Below, piece by piece: positions 1-6,225 of a stretch of DNA of 14,724 nt. The stretch covers positions 1 to 14,724 of the forward strand of contig JAGHAR010000063.1 of NCBI GenBank assembly GCA_021161405.1, given 5' to 3'. The DNA is from Candidatus Iainarchaeum sp. Its GTDB lineage: Archaea > Iainarchaeota > Iainarchaeia > Iainarchaeales > JAGHAR01. The position numbers and the translations under genes are program-made. The notes beneath the pieces were generated by a model. It saw only the letters and a program-made list of their open reading frames with translations, did no database searches and was not told the DNA's origin. Every line of letters begins with the position of its first letter. Position 1 is the stretch's first letter.

Positions 1-138
1 CAAGCTTGTACCTGCCTGATCAACTGAAAGTACGACATCAAGCCCCTTTCTTTTCAACTCAGCTACTAGAAGCCGAGATATGGTACTTTTGCCGGAACCA
101 TGAATTCCCTCTATAGTTATAAATGTTCCTCTTTGCAT
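1..138 (-). CDS. Thymidylate kinase-like P-loop protein, N-terminal fragment
   Basis: Only the first 46 codons lie in the window; the rest runs off the left edge. The protein begins MQRGTFITIEGIHGSGKST, the layout of dTMP kinase: a short beta strand followed by a Walker A P-loop (GIHGSGKST, residues 11-19). dTMP kinase phosphorylates dTMP to dTDP in dTTP synthesis. Next comes a helix and a second strand (LDVVLS), ending in DQAGTSL. This sits where dTMP kinases usually have the Arg-containing REPGGT segment, so the expected Arg is not visible and the substrate is less certain. ATG at 138 is chosen because the P-loop is at the usual distance from it. A GGCGGTG lies only two bases upstream, too close for an ordinary ribosome site. 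Other small nucleotide kinases of the same fold are possible. Confidence 0.7.
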   Translation of the reverse strand, partial: MQRGTFITIEGIHGSGKSTISRLLVAELKRKGLDVVLSVDQAGTSL

Positions 139-232
139 TGCACCGCCTAAATCACAAATAACTTCGTTATAGGTTATACTTCTCCATACAATCCAACTAT
201 TTCAACCCATCAGCGAAACCTGCCAGGATGCC

Positions 233-260
233 TTAATTTAATTTGGGGAACGTAAATTAA
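233..260. repeat. Inverted repeat with 8-bp arms
   Basis: TTAATTTA at 233-240 and TAAATTAA at 253-260 are perfect inverse complements separated by 12 bases. The right arm overlaps the T-run of the terminator. The arms are pure A/T, so a chance match is quite possible; it could extend the terminator structure or be an operator-like site for the gene at 138. Confidence 0.35.
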
Positions 261-287
261 AAAAACTTACGATTCTGGTTCCCAGAA
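259..287 (-). terminator. Hairpin plus T7 terminator for the gatC-NMD3 operon
   Basis: Read on the minus strand, five bases after the NMD3-like stop codon there is a perfect 6-bp stem with a 3-base loop (TTCTGG-GAA-CCAGAA, 287-273). It is followed after a short spacer by a run of seven T (265-259). Archaeal transcription commonly ends at T-runs, with or without a hairpin, so this is a good candidate end for the long minus-strand operon. Confidence 0.55.
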
Positions 288-292
288 GAATT

Positions 293-991
293 TTATAGCC
301 TTGCACAGAAAGTTATTCTCTTTCGCGGTTTTCCCTTTTTTGTTGTGCCGACAACAGAGGATGAACGTATAATTTTGGCATTCTTCTTTTGCTCTAAGAA
401 TTCGGCAATCCGCTTAGCTGTGCGTAAAGAAAATATGCGCAGATTAATTCCCTCTTTAAGTTTTTCAACTGCAACAATTTCACTACTTTCCTTTTTGAGG
501 AATTTTTTTATTTCGTGGAATATTCTCTCTAATCTTTCAATTGCCTTTTTCCCTTTCTTTTTACCCGATTCTGTGCGGAGCTGAATTATTGCCTCGTAGT
601 AGCCGCTTTGCATTTTGTAGCAATTCTCGCACAGAACCTCTTTGTATTTTAATAAAATATTTTTCTCAACTTTTACGGGTTTACCAGCAATAAATCCGTG
701 AAGCTTAACAGTAATTTTTTCCTCATCAAAAGCAACATCTATATCCTTTATTTCGAAATTTTCATTTATCTTTAAGTGTTTTTCCACAATGCTCTTGATA
801 AGAGTGTTGTCAAATGGAAGCCAAGAGTTAGCAAATTTAATCTTTTTACATTTCCTGCATCTTTGCAATTCCAAATGCTCTGGCAGCTCAACAATGCTTG
901 CTTTTTTGATAAAACACTCAACACAGATTTTATCAACAAATTTTTCGGTTTTTTTTCCGCACATAGGACAGAATCTCTGCAAAGGGTTCAT
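293..991 (-). CDS. NMD3-family zinc-binding protein (short archaeal form)
   Basis: In eukaryotes NMD3 is the adaptor for nuclear export of the 60S ribosomal subunit. Archaea have no nucleus, and their homologues are thought to act in late large-subunit maturation or another ribosome-linked step. Counting from the upstream ATG at 1000, the protein shows CPMCG (Cys11, Cys14), CVEC (Cys26, Cys29), CRKC (Cys48, Cys51) and CENC (Cys124, Cys127), then SGYYEAIIQLR, a segment characteristic of NMD3. This gives two likely zinc sites. It is about 232 residues, much shorter than eukaryotic NMD3 (about 500), so only the N-terminal core is present. The start is set at the ATG at 991 because GAGATGA lies five bases upstream, as for gatA; the ATG at 1000 is an alternative. 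It is the last gene of the operon, with a terminator just after it. Confidence 0.8.
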   Translation of the reverse strand: MNPLQRFCPMCGKKTEKFVDKICVECFIKKASIVELPEHLELQRCRKCKKIKFANSWLPFDNTLIKSIVEKHLKINENFEIKDIDVAFDEEKITVKLHGFIAGKPVKVEKNILLKYKEVLCENCYKMQSGYYEAIIQLRTESGKKKGKKAIERLERIFHEIKKFLKKESSEIVAVEKLKEGINLRIFSLRTAKRIAEFLEQKKNAKIIRSSSVVGTTKKGKPRKRITFCARL

Positions 992-992
992 G

Positions 993-1397
993 CTAATCAT
1001 CTCTAATTAGCTTAACTATAACCTCCCTGTTACGTGGCCCATCAAATTCGCAGAAATAAATAGCTTGCCAAGTGCCAAGCAAAAGCTGTCCGTTGGAAAT
1101 CGGCACAGCAACAGAGCAACTGAGCAGAGAGCTCTTTATATGGGCATCGCTGTTGCCTTCTGCATGCAGATAATTGCCATTTTCTGGAACTAATTCGTTT
1201 AATTTGTTGATTATATCCTGCCTTACGCTCGGATCCGCGCTTTCATTAATTGTTACTGCTGCTGTAGTGTGCGGACAGTAAACAATGCAGAGCCCCTGCC
1301 TAATTCCTTTTTTTGATATAAGAGCCTGCACTCTGGCAGTAATATCTATTAATTCTATTCTTTTGTTGCTTTTCACTGCGAGCTTAGAAATAGTCAT
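993..1397 (-). CDS. YjbQ-family protein (UPF0047)
   Basis: This 134-residue protein is full length for the YjbQ/UPF0047 family, a widespread small beta-rich protein. Some members show weak thiamine-phosphate-synthase activity, but the true cellular role is unsettled. Family hallmarks are present: CPHTTAAVTINESADP (residues 41-56), HAEGNSDAHIKSSL (78-91), and the C-terminal GTWQAIYFCEFDGPRNR block (108-124). His43, His78 and His86 are the conserved residues expected to bind metal or anion. The ATG overlaps the gatB stop codon (ATGA) and has a strong GAGGTGG site six bases upstream, so translation is probably coupled to gatB. Its end meets the NMD3-like start. Nothing nearby points to thiamine metabolism. 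Confidence 0.9.
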   Translation of the reverse strand: MTISKLAVKSNKRIELIDITARVQALISKKGIRQGLCIVYCPHTTAAVTINESADPSVRQDIINKLNELVPENGNYLHAEGNSDAHIKSSLLSCSVAVPISNGQLLLGTWQAIYFCEFDGPRNREVIVKLIRDD

Positions 1398-2797
1398 TGT
1401 TTACCACCTCTCAATTTCTTTATAATTATCTTTCGCACAATCCTCGGTTCTGCCTTTCCCTTTGCAATACGCATTACCTGACCAACCAAAAAATTAATTG
1501 CCTCTTTTTTCCCTTTTTTATAATCGTCAACAGCTTTTTTGTGTTCTGCAAAAACAGCATCCACAATATCTTCTATTTCTTTTGTATCAAACTCGATAAG
1601 CAGATTGTTCCTCTCTATAAACTTCTTCGGAGTTTCCTTTTTATGCACGTAGTTTATCATTGCTTCCTTTGCTGTTTTTTCCGTTATCTTATTCTCTTGC
1701 AGGAGCACAAGCATTTCCGCTATCTCTTTTGCATCTAAATCCAACTCAGCTAATTTTAGATTATCTCTATTAAGAATTGCCAAGAGTTCTCTCGTTAAGA
1801 AGGAAGCAGCAAGCTCCGGGTTAATTTTTTTTGTTAAAAATTCAAACAATTCAGCCAATGCTTTCTCGCCTGCCAAAGTTTCTGCAACATTCTTTGGCAA
1901 AGAAAATTCTTCCTGTAGGCGTTTAGCTTTCGCGATATGCAGCTCTGGAATTTCCCTTTTTACCTTTTCCAAAAATTCTTTCGCTATTTTAAATTTTGTT
2001 AGATCCGGCTCAAAGATATAGCCGTAGTCCTCCTCAAATTCTTTTTCGCGCAGCGTAAAGGTTATTCCTTTTTCAGCATTAAAGCCGCGTGTCTCTCTTT
2101 CTATCTTCTTTCCTTCCGCAATCAAACTTCTTTGTCTTGATTCTTCAAATTCTAATGCAGCTTCTATTGCTTTTCTGCCAGAGATGTTTTTAATTTCAAC
2201 TCTTTCGCTGCCTTCCAATGAAATGTTGACATCTGCCTTGATCGTGTTTCTGCGTGAATCGAACACTTCCAAATATTCCAAAATTTTTATCAATGAATCT
2301 AGGAATTCTTTTGCCTCTGCCGCGCTTCTGAGTTGCGGCTCTGTAACAATCTCAACTAATGGAATACCGGAGCGATTATAGTCGATAAGGGAATAGTTTG
2401 CTTCGTGAATTAAAGAGGCGGGATCCTCTTCTATATGAACCCTTCTTATAGAAATCTTTCTGCCACTTTGCAATTCAATAAATCCTTTCTCAGCCAATGG
2501 AACTTCGTATTGAGTTATCTGGAAGTTTTTGGCCATATCCGGATAAAAGTAGACCTTCCTCGAGAAGAAGAATTCCCTATTTATCTTGCAGTTCAAAGCG
2601 AGAGCAATCCTTAAAGCGAATTCCAGTGCTTTTTCATTGAGTTTTGGTTTGCTTCCAGGCATCCCTAAACAGATTTCACAGCATGCTGTATTTGGCTCTT
2701 CTGCATCAGTGGGGCAACTGCAAAACAGCTTGCTATTTGTGTTCAGCTGAACATGAACCTCCAAACCAATAATTGCCTTTGGTTTTTTCTCAGACAT
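1394..2797 (-). CDS. gatB: Asp/Glu-tRNA amidotransferase subunit B
   Basis: GatB is the kinase and tRNA-binding subunit of the cytosolic GatCAB complex. It phosphorylates the misacylated Asp or Glu on tRNA(Asn) or tRNA(Gln), and ammonia from GatA completes the amide. The N-terminus has the signature AIIGLEVHVQL (residues 9-19), then the zinc-site cysteines Cys26, Cys28, Cys40 and Cys43 leading into CLGMPGSKP. The block RKVYFYPDMAKNFQITQYE is the conserved catalytic cradle region. The C-terminal YqeY-like tail is complete (FLVGQVMRIAKGKAEP). At 467 residues it is a normal length. The start is the ATG at 2797, not one further upstream, because GGAGTGG lies four bases before it and the signature follows directly. 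It overlaps the preceding phosphatase gene by 8 bases and the next gene by 4. Confidence 0.97.
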   Translation of the reverse strand: MSEKKPKAIIGLEVHVQLNTNSKLFCSCPTDAEEPNTACCEICLGMPGSKPKLNEKALEFALRIALALNCKINREFFFSRKVYFYPDMAKNFQITQYEVPLAEKGFIELQSGRKISIRRVHIEEDPASLIHEANYSLIDYNRSGIPLVEIVTEPQLRSAAEAKEFLDSLIKILEYLEVFDSRRNTIKADVNISLEGSERVEIKNISGRKAIEAALEFEESRQRSLIAEGKKIERETRGFNAEKGITFTLREKEFEEDYGYIFEPDLTKFKIAKEFLEKVKREIPELHIAKAKRLQEEFSLPKNVAETLAGEKALAELFEFLTKKINPELAASFLTRELLAILNRDNLKLAELDLDAKEIAEMLVLLQENKITEKTAKEAMINYVHKKETPKKFIERNNLLIEFDTKEIEDIVDAVFAEHKKAVDDYKKGKKEAINFLVGQVMRIAKGKAEPRIVRKIIIKKLRGGKQ

Positions 2798-3581
2798 GCA
2801 ACCACTCCGCATTTGCAATTAATTCATCTGCTATTTTCTTATTTGAAGCAATAAACCACCTATCATAAAATTTATATTCTTTGCAGAACTCGTTGCAGAC
2901 CTTTGCCTGTGCTTCTTTGCATATTAGTAGAGCAGCCGCACAATCCCAGGGGGATAAGCTATAACTTATGCAGGCATCTAGGCGTGAGCAGGCAACAAAG
3001 GCATTATCTAAGCTTGCTGCTCCATAAACACGAAAACCCTGGATTTTTGGAGTTAATTTAATTAAGCCCCTTTGCACAGCGCTAAAAACTTTTCCGCGGT
3101 CTCTGCCGTAGTTTATGCCTATTAGAGCATCTTCGAATTTTCTATTTGATGCTTTTATTTTTTTGTTGTTAAGGAAAGCACCTTTATCTTTCTCTGCAAC
3201 AAATAGCTCATTGGTTATAGGATTAAAGATTATTCCCGAAATTAATTTTCCATTCTTCTGGAAAGCGATACTTATTGCGAAATGCGGCAGAGAATAGAAG
3301 AAATTTTTAGTGCCGTCTAAAGGGTCGATAATCCACAGCTTGTTATGTTCTAATGAAACGGAATCAAAAGAATTTTCTTCAGCCAGTATAGCATGTGTTG
3401 GAAATTTTTTCCTTAAGAAATTTATTATTGTATTTTGAGAGGCAACATCCGCTTTTGTTAGAAAATCTATTCGTGAGGATTTGTGTTTTACTTCATGAAG
3501 CTTTCCGTAGTACTGCATAAGTATTCTTGCTGATTTTTTTGCTGCATCTATTGCTGCTCTTGTTTCTTTGGAGAATTTCAT
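2790..3581 (-). CDS. Inositol monophosphatase-family phosphatase
   Basis: A member of the Mg2+-dependent inositol monophosphatase/fructose-1,6-bisphosphatase superfamily, 263 residues, normal length. Archaeal relatives often hydrolyse both inositol-1-phosphate and fructose-1,6-bisphosphate; others act on 3'-phosphoadenosine phosphate (CysQ/pAp phosphatase), and the sequence alone does not decide. Metal ligands are visible: Glu68/Glu69 in AEEN, Asp86 and Asp89 in DPLDGTKNF (86-94), and Asp213 in the C-terminal WDCAAALL motif (212-219). The ATG overlaps the gatA stop (ATGA) with GGTGAG upstream, and its end overlaps gatB by 8 bases. It is therefore embedded between two subunits of one enzyme complex, although no functional tie to tRNA amidation is known. 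A pAp phosphatase would fit an RNA-degradation context, but that is speculation. Confidence 0.9.
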   Translation of the reverse strand: MKFSKETRAAIDAAKKSARILMQYYGKLHEVKHKSSRIDFLTKADVASQNTIINFLRKKFPTHAILAEENSFDSVSLEHNKLWIIDPLDGTKNFFYSLPHFAISIAFQKNGKLISGIIFNPITNELFVAEKDKGAFLNNKKIKASNRKFEDALIGINYGRDRGKVFSAVQRGLIKLTPKIQGFRVYGAASLDNAFVACSRLDACISYSLSPWDCAAALLICKEAQAKVCNEFCKEYKFYDRWFIASNKKIADELIANAEWLHV

Positions 3582-4996
3582 TCCTTCTCACCTATCGGCT
3601 CTTCTGCATTAATCCCAATCTTTACTAATTTCTCCTCATTAAAATGATCAGCTGTAAACATTATGCCAACTGGCATTCTCCTGCTAAAACCAGCATTAAC
3701 ACTCAAATGCGGCAAGCCGGCAAGGTTTGCTGGCACAGTGCAGAGGTCCATAGCATAATTCTGCAATGGTGTTAGCTTTTCAATTTCATCAAAGCGAGGA
3801 GCTATAATTGGCATTGTTGGATGCACAACAACATCACAGCTCTTGAAAACTTTCTTAAATTCTTTAATCAGCTTAGAACGCAACTTTAATGCGCGAATAT
3901 AGTAGGCATCTCTAAAACCGTGCTGCCTTGCAAACGTTCCTAAAATAATTCTGCGTTTTGCTTCCTCTCCAAAGAATTTGCTTCTAACCTTTGAGAAATA
4001 TTCATCGAAATTTCCTTCAAGCTTTAATGCTGCGCCATAACGAATCCCGCAATACTTTGCGAGGTTTGTACTTGCTTCGCTCATTGCAACTATATAGTAG
4101 GTTGCCAAACCATACTTTGCATTTAAAGGCAGAGAAACTTCCTTTAGTTCAACTCCTTTTGCTTCCAGCTCTTTAATCTTTCTCCATACAATATCAGCAA
4201 CTTCTCTATCAATTCCCTCTGAAAAGAAATCCTTCACAATGCCGAGAGTTAAATTCTCAATATTTGTATCGGTTTTTGTCAATTTCAAATTTACACTGAC
4301 GGAAGTTGAATCCTTCTCATCAAAGCCAGCAATATTCTCCAACAGCAATGCTGCCTCTATGGTTGTTCTTGCTATTGCTCCAATTTTATCTAATGAATTC
4401 GCATAATCAATTAAGCCATAACGCGAAACTAGGCCATAGGTTGGAGTAAAACCCGCAACTCCGCAAAAGCTTGCAGGGCAGGCAATACTCCCGCCAGTGC
4501 TTTCCGCAATTGCTAAATGTGGAATTTTGTTCATTGCAAGCAATGCGGTTAAACCAGCTGCTCCACCGCTAGAGCCGCCGCAGCTTCTTTTCTTATCGTG
4601 TGGATTTAATGGAATTTCAAATCCTTTACCAACGTTAACATTAAATGTGCCGAAGCCGAATTCATCCTGCGAGGTTTTTCCTATTATTACAGCTCCATTA
4701 TTCAAAGCATTCTGGACAGCAGTAGCGTTGAATGTTGGTTTATATCCATGCAATATAGCACTTCCCGCTCTGCTTTCCATTCCCTTAACACAGATGCAGT
4801 CCTTAACACTCAGAGGAACACCATACAAATTTCCGTTAGGCAAGCTAAACTCAACAGAATCAATTTCATTAATTAAAACAAGATGCCTGTATTCTGAATT
4901 CCATTTGCGCAGTTTCTTGGACAATTTTTTGTAAAAATTTTTGAGATTTATTTTATTGCTCTTTGCTTTTTTAACAAATTTTGTCACATCAACCAT
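3578..4996 (-). CDS. gatA: Asp/Glu-tRNA amidotransferase subunit A
   Basis: GatA is the glutaminase subunit of GatCAB. It belongs to the amidase-signature family and releases ammonia from Gln or Asn for transfer to GatB. The Ser-cisSer-Lys triad can be read: Lys65 in PLSVKD, the Ser pair in CGGSSGG (residues 139-144), and the nucleophile Ser170 in STGGSIACPASFCG. The following FTPTYGLVSRYGL is also typical. The usual DTGGSIR is here STGGSIA, with Asp and Arg replaced around an intact nucleophile; I believe related variants occur in other archaeal GatA proteins. The ATG at 4996 gives 472 residues and has GAGATGA five bases upstream. Alternatives are the ATG at 5005, overlapping the upstream stop, and a GTG at 5032. 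It overlaps the phosphatase gene by 4 bases. Confidence 0.96.
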   Translation of the reverse strand: MVDVTKFVKKAKSNKINLKNFYKKLSKKLRKWNSEYRHLVLINEIDSVEFSLPNGNLYGVPLSVKDCICVKGMESRAGSAILHGYKPTFNATAVQNALNNGAVIIGKTSQDEFGFGTFNVNVGKGFEIPLNPHDKKRSCGGSSGGAAGLTALLAMNKIPHLAIAESTGGSIACPASFCGVAGFTPTYGLVSRYGLIDYANSLDKIGAIARTTIEAALLLENIAGFDEKDSTSVSVNLKLTKTDTNIENLTLGIVKDFFSEGIDREVADIVWRKIKELEAKGVELKEVSLPLNAKYGLATYYIVAMSEASTNLAKYCGIRYGAALKLEGNFDEYFSKVRSKFFGEEAKRRIILGTFARQHGFRDAYYIRALKLRSKLIKEFKKVFKSCDVVVHPTMPIIAPRFDEIEKLTPLQNYAMDLCTVPANLAGLPHLSVNAGFSRRMPVGIMFTADHFNEEKLVKIGINAEEPIGEKE

Positions 4997-5001
4997 GCAG
5001 C

Positions 5002-5589
5002 TCATCTCGATGTTTTCTTTAGATTTCTCCACCAGGAAAAGCAGCTCTGCCTTTGCAAGCTTTTGAAAAGTTTTTTTGCGGAATCTGTAACTAAAAACTT
5101 TTTTATATTATCAAGCCAGTTTTTAGCTGCTCTGTGATGTGTTTCCATTAGCATCTTTGCCTCAAACGCATTTTCAAGCAGATCGGCATCCCTCGCAATA
5201 ATTCCCTCTTTGCTTTTATCGTCTCTGTATTCTTCAAACAAATTAATAAGCTCTGCCCTTAATTTCTTCGGCAAAAACGAAACCTGTTCTCTGAATGCTT
5301 TTTTCTCTGCGTCTCGTACGTTAATATAGCGGTGCGCAACCTTATGCAAATCCAAAATTCTTGCTTCCGGCAGATCCTGAATTAGACACATCAGCATTAC
5401 TTTGCCAGCATCTGCATTTTCCATCTTAGCTAAAAAATATCCAATAAGAGCAGCTCTAAAACTATGCTCCGCTACGCTCTCACCTTTTGTATTCAGCAAA
5501 AACCATCCGCTTCTCGGCACTTCGTTAAGCTGGGCTATTTCAAAAATAAATCTTGCCAACTCTCTTGTGTTTATCTTTTCTCTGGCCAT
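5002..5589 (-). CDS. HD-domain protein of the YfbR/HDDC2 5'-nucleotidase group, altered HD motif
   Basis: This 195-residue protein matches small HD-domain phosphohydrolases related to YfbR and HDDC2, which dephosphorylate deoxynucleoside monophosphates. The N-terminal NEVPRSGW (residues 22-29) and SVAEHS (38-43, with His42) are typical. The central motif should read HD, but here it is Gln71-Asp72 (LIQDLPEA); the codon is clearly CAG. Glu75, Asp80 and the distal Asp136 (RDADLLENAFEA) are kept. Loss of one metal-ligand His suggests weak, altered or absent catalysis, or a shifted ligand such as the nearby His82 or His86. It lies between gatC (4-base gap) and gatA, with AGGTTGA just before its ATG, so it is made together with the amidotransferase. 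The extreme C-terminus (SWWRNLKKTSR) is basic and not a family feature I recognise. Confidence 0.8.
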   Translation of the reverse strand: MAREKINTRELARFIFEIAQLNEVPRSGWFLLNTKGESVAEHSFRAALIGYFLAKMENADAGKVMLMCLIQDLPEARILDLHKVAHRYINVRDAEKKAFREQVSFLPKKLRAELINLFEEYRDDKSKEGIIARDADLLENAFEAKMLMETHHRAAKNWLDNIKKFLVTDSAKKLFKSLQRQSCFSWWRNLKKTSR

Positions 5590-5593
5590 GCGA

Positions 5594-5884
5594 TCAACCT
5601 ATTGCTTTTGGACCTAAAAAATAATTGCCTTTTTTGTGCTTTGCATTTTTTAGGGAATCTTCAACACTTAACCCTTCTCCAATTTTATCTTCTCTCGTTT
5701 TTTGCTCTATTTCAATCGGATGTACTGCTAATTGCTCGTTGCTTACATCTATCTCTGAAATCTTAGCAAATGCCTTGAGAATCTCCTCAAGCTGTGGGAG
5801 GAATTCTTCAATCTCCTTCTTTGTTAATTTTAAGCGGGCGTTTTTAGCAACGCGGAGCAATATTTCCCTATCAATAGAAGACAT
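5594..5884 (-). CDS. gatC: Asp/Glu-tRNA amidotransferase subunit C
   Basis: GatC is the small subunit that wraps around and stabilises the GatA-GatB complex. The 96-residue length is normal. The N-terminal half fits the GatC pattern of two helices: ILLRVAKNARLKLTKKEIEEF (residues 8-28), then LEEILKAFAKISEIDVS. The C-terminal part has the usual extended region rich in Glu and Lys, ending in a segment (KKGNYFLGPKAIG) that corresponds to the conserved FxVP-like tail. It is the first gene of the operon. The ATG has no SD site, but a TATA box is centred about 27 bases upstream, so the mRNA is probably leaderless. HD, gatA, phosphatase, gatB, YjbQ and NMD3-like genes follow. Confidence 0.93.
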   Translation of the reverse strand: MSSIDREILLRVAKNARLKLTKKEIEEFLPQLEEILKAFAKISEIDVSNEQLAVHPIEIEQKTREDKIGEGLSVEDSLKNAKHKKGNYFLGPKAIG

Positions 5885-5904
5885 AAATTAAAGCAATTGG
5901 GAAA

Positions 5905-5916
5905 TTTTTTTATAAT
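5905..5916 (-). promoter_or_regulatory. TATA box for the gatC operon
   Basis: On the minus strand the 41-base gap between the orphan gene and gatC contains ATTATAAAAAAA, centred about 27 bases before the gatC ATG. That is the usual distance from an archaeal TATA box to the transcription start, so transcription would begin at or next to the ATG. The absence of an SD site at gatC supports a leaderless mRNA. Confidence 0.6.
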
Positions 5917-5925
5917 GGTGTATTT

Positions 5926-6225
5926 TCATTCATTAGCAATCTCATCAGCTAAACCTTTCCAGCCAAGCGCGTACAAAATGCCAGCAATATATTCTTTGGA
6001 ATAGCCAGCCCTTTTTAGCAGATCAATAAGCTGCCTTACCTGTTTTTCCGAAATTCTATATTCGTATCTTGCAGAGCTGCGCAGAGATTGCACTACAAGA
6101 TCTAACCCGTGCTCTTTAACTAATTTCTCGATGTCCATATCTGGAGTTATTCTAATAAGTTTCTTTGGATTTCTCTGCTCTGCTTTCCTTTGAGGTTTTC
6201 TCCTACTTGGTCTTCTTCTTGGCAT
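5926..6225 (-). CDS. Small basic orphan protein (MPRRR N-terminus)
   Basis: I do not recognise this 99-residue protein. The first 22 or so residues are extremely basic and probably disordered (MPRRRPSRRKPQRKAEQRNP). The rest is predicted helical, with LIRITPDMDIEKLVKEHG, SEKQVRQLIDLLKRAGYS and EYIAGILYALGWKGLADEI. A basic tail plus a compact helical domain suggests RNA, DNA or ribosome contact, but it does not match ribosomal protein S15 or another small ribosomal protein I know. The ATG at 6225 is chosen because AGAGGA lies seven bases upstream; an in-frame ATG at 6249 has no ribosome site. It overlaps the end of aspS by 23 bases and so is probably co-translated with the synthetase. Its N-terminus resembles three other proteins in the window. 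Confidence 0.75.
   Translation of the reverse strand: MPRRRPSRRKPQRKAEQRNPKKLIRITPDMDIEKLVKEHGLDLVVQSLRSSARYEYRISEKQVRQLIDLLKRAGYSKEYIAGILYALGWKGLADEIANE

Noticed and set aside
139..292. Possible tRNA or C/D-box RNA in the intergenic region
   Set aside because: No cloverleaf, no GGTTCRA-type T-loop, and the CTGATGG near the middle lacks matching C/D box partners. Only the terminator and A/T inverted repeat are supported.
4497..4934. Long plus-strand reading frame opposite gatA (145 codons)
   Set aside because: It is antisense to the conserved catalytic part of gatA and encodes a low-complexity hydrophobic sequence with no family features.
5926..6225. Small basic gene after aspS as ribosomal protein S15
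   Set aside because: Size and basic N-terminus are similar, but the S15 conserved residues and helix pattern are absent.
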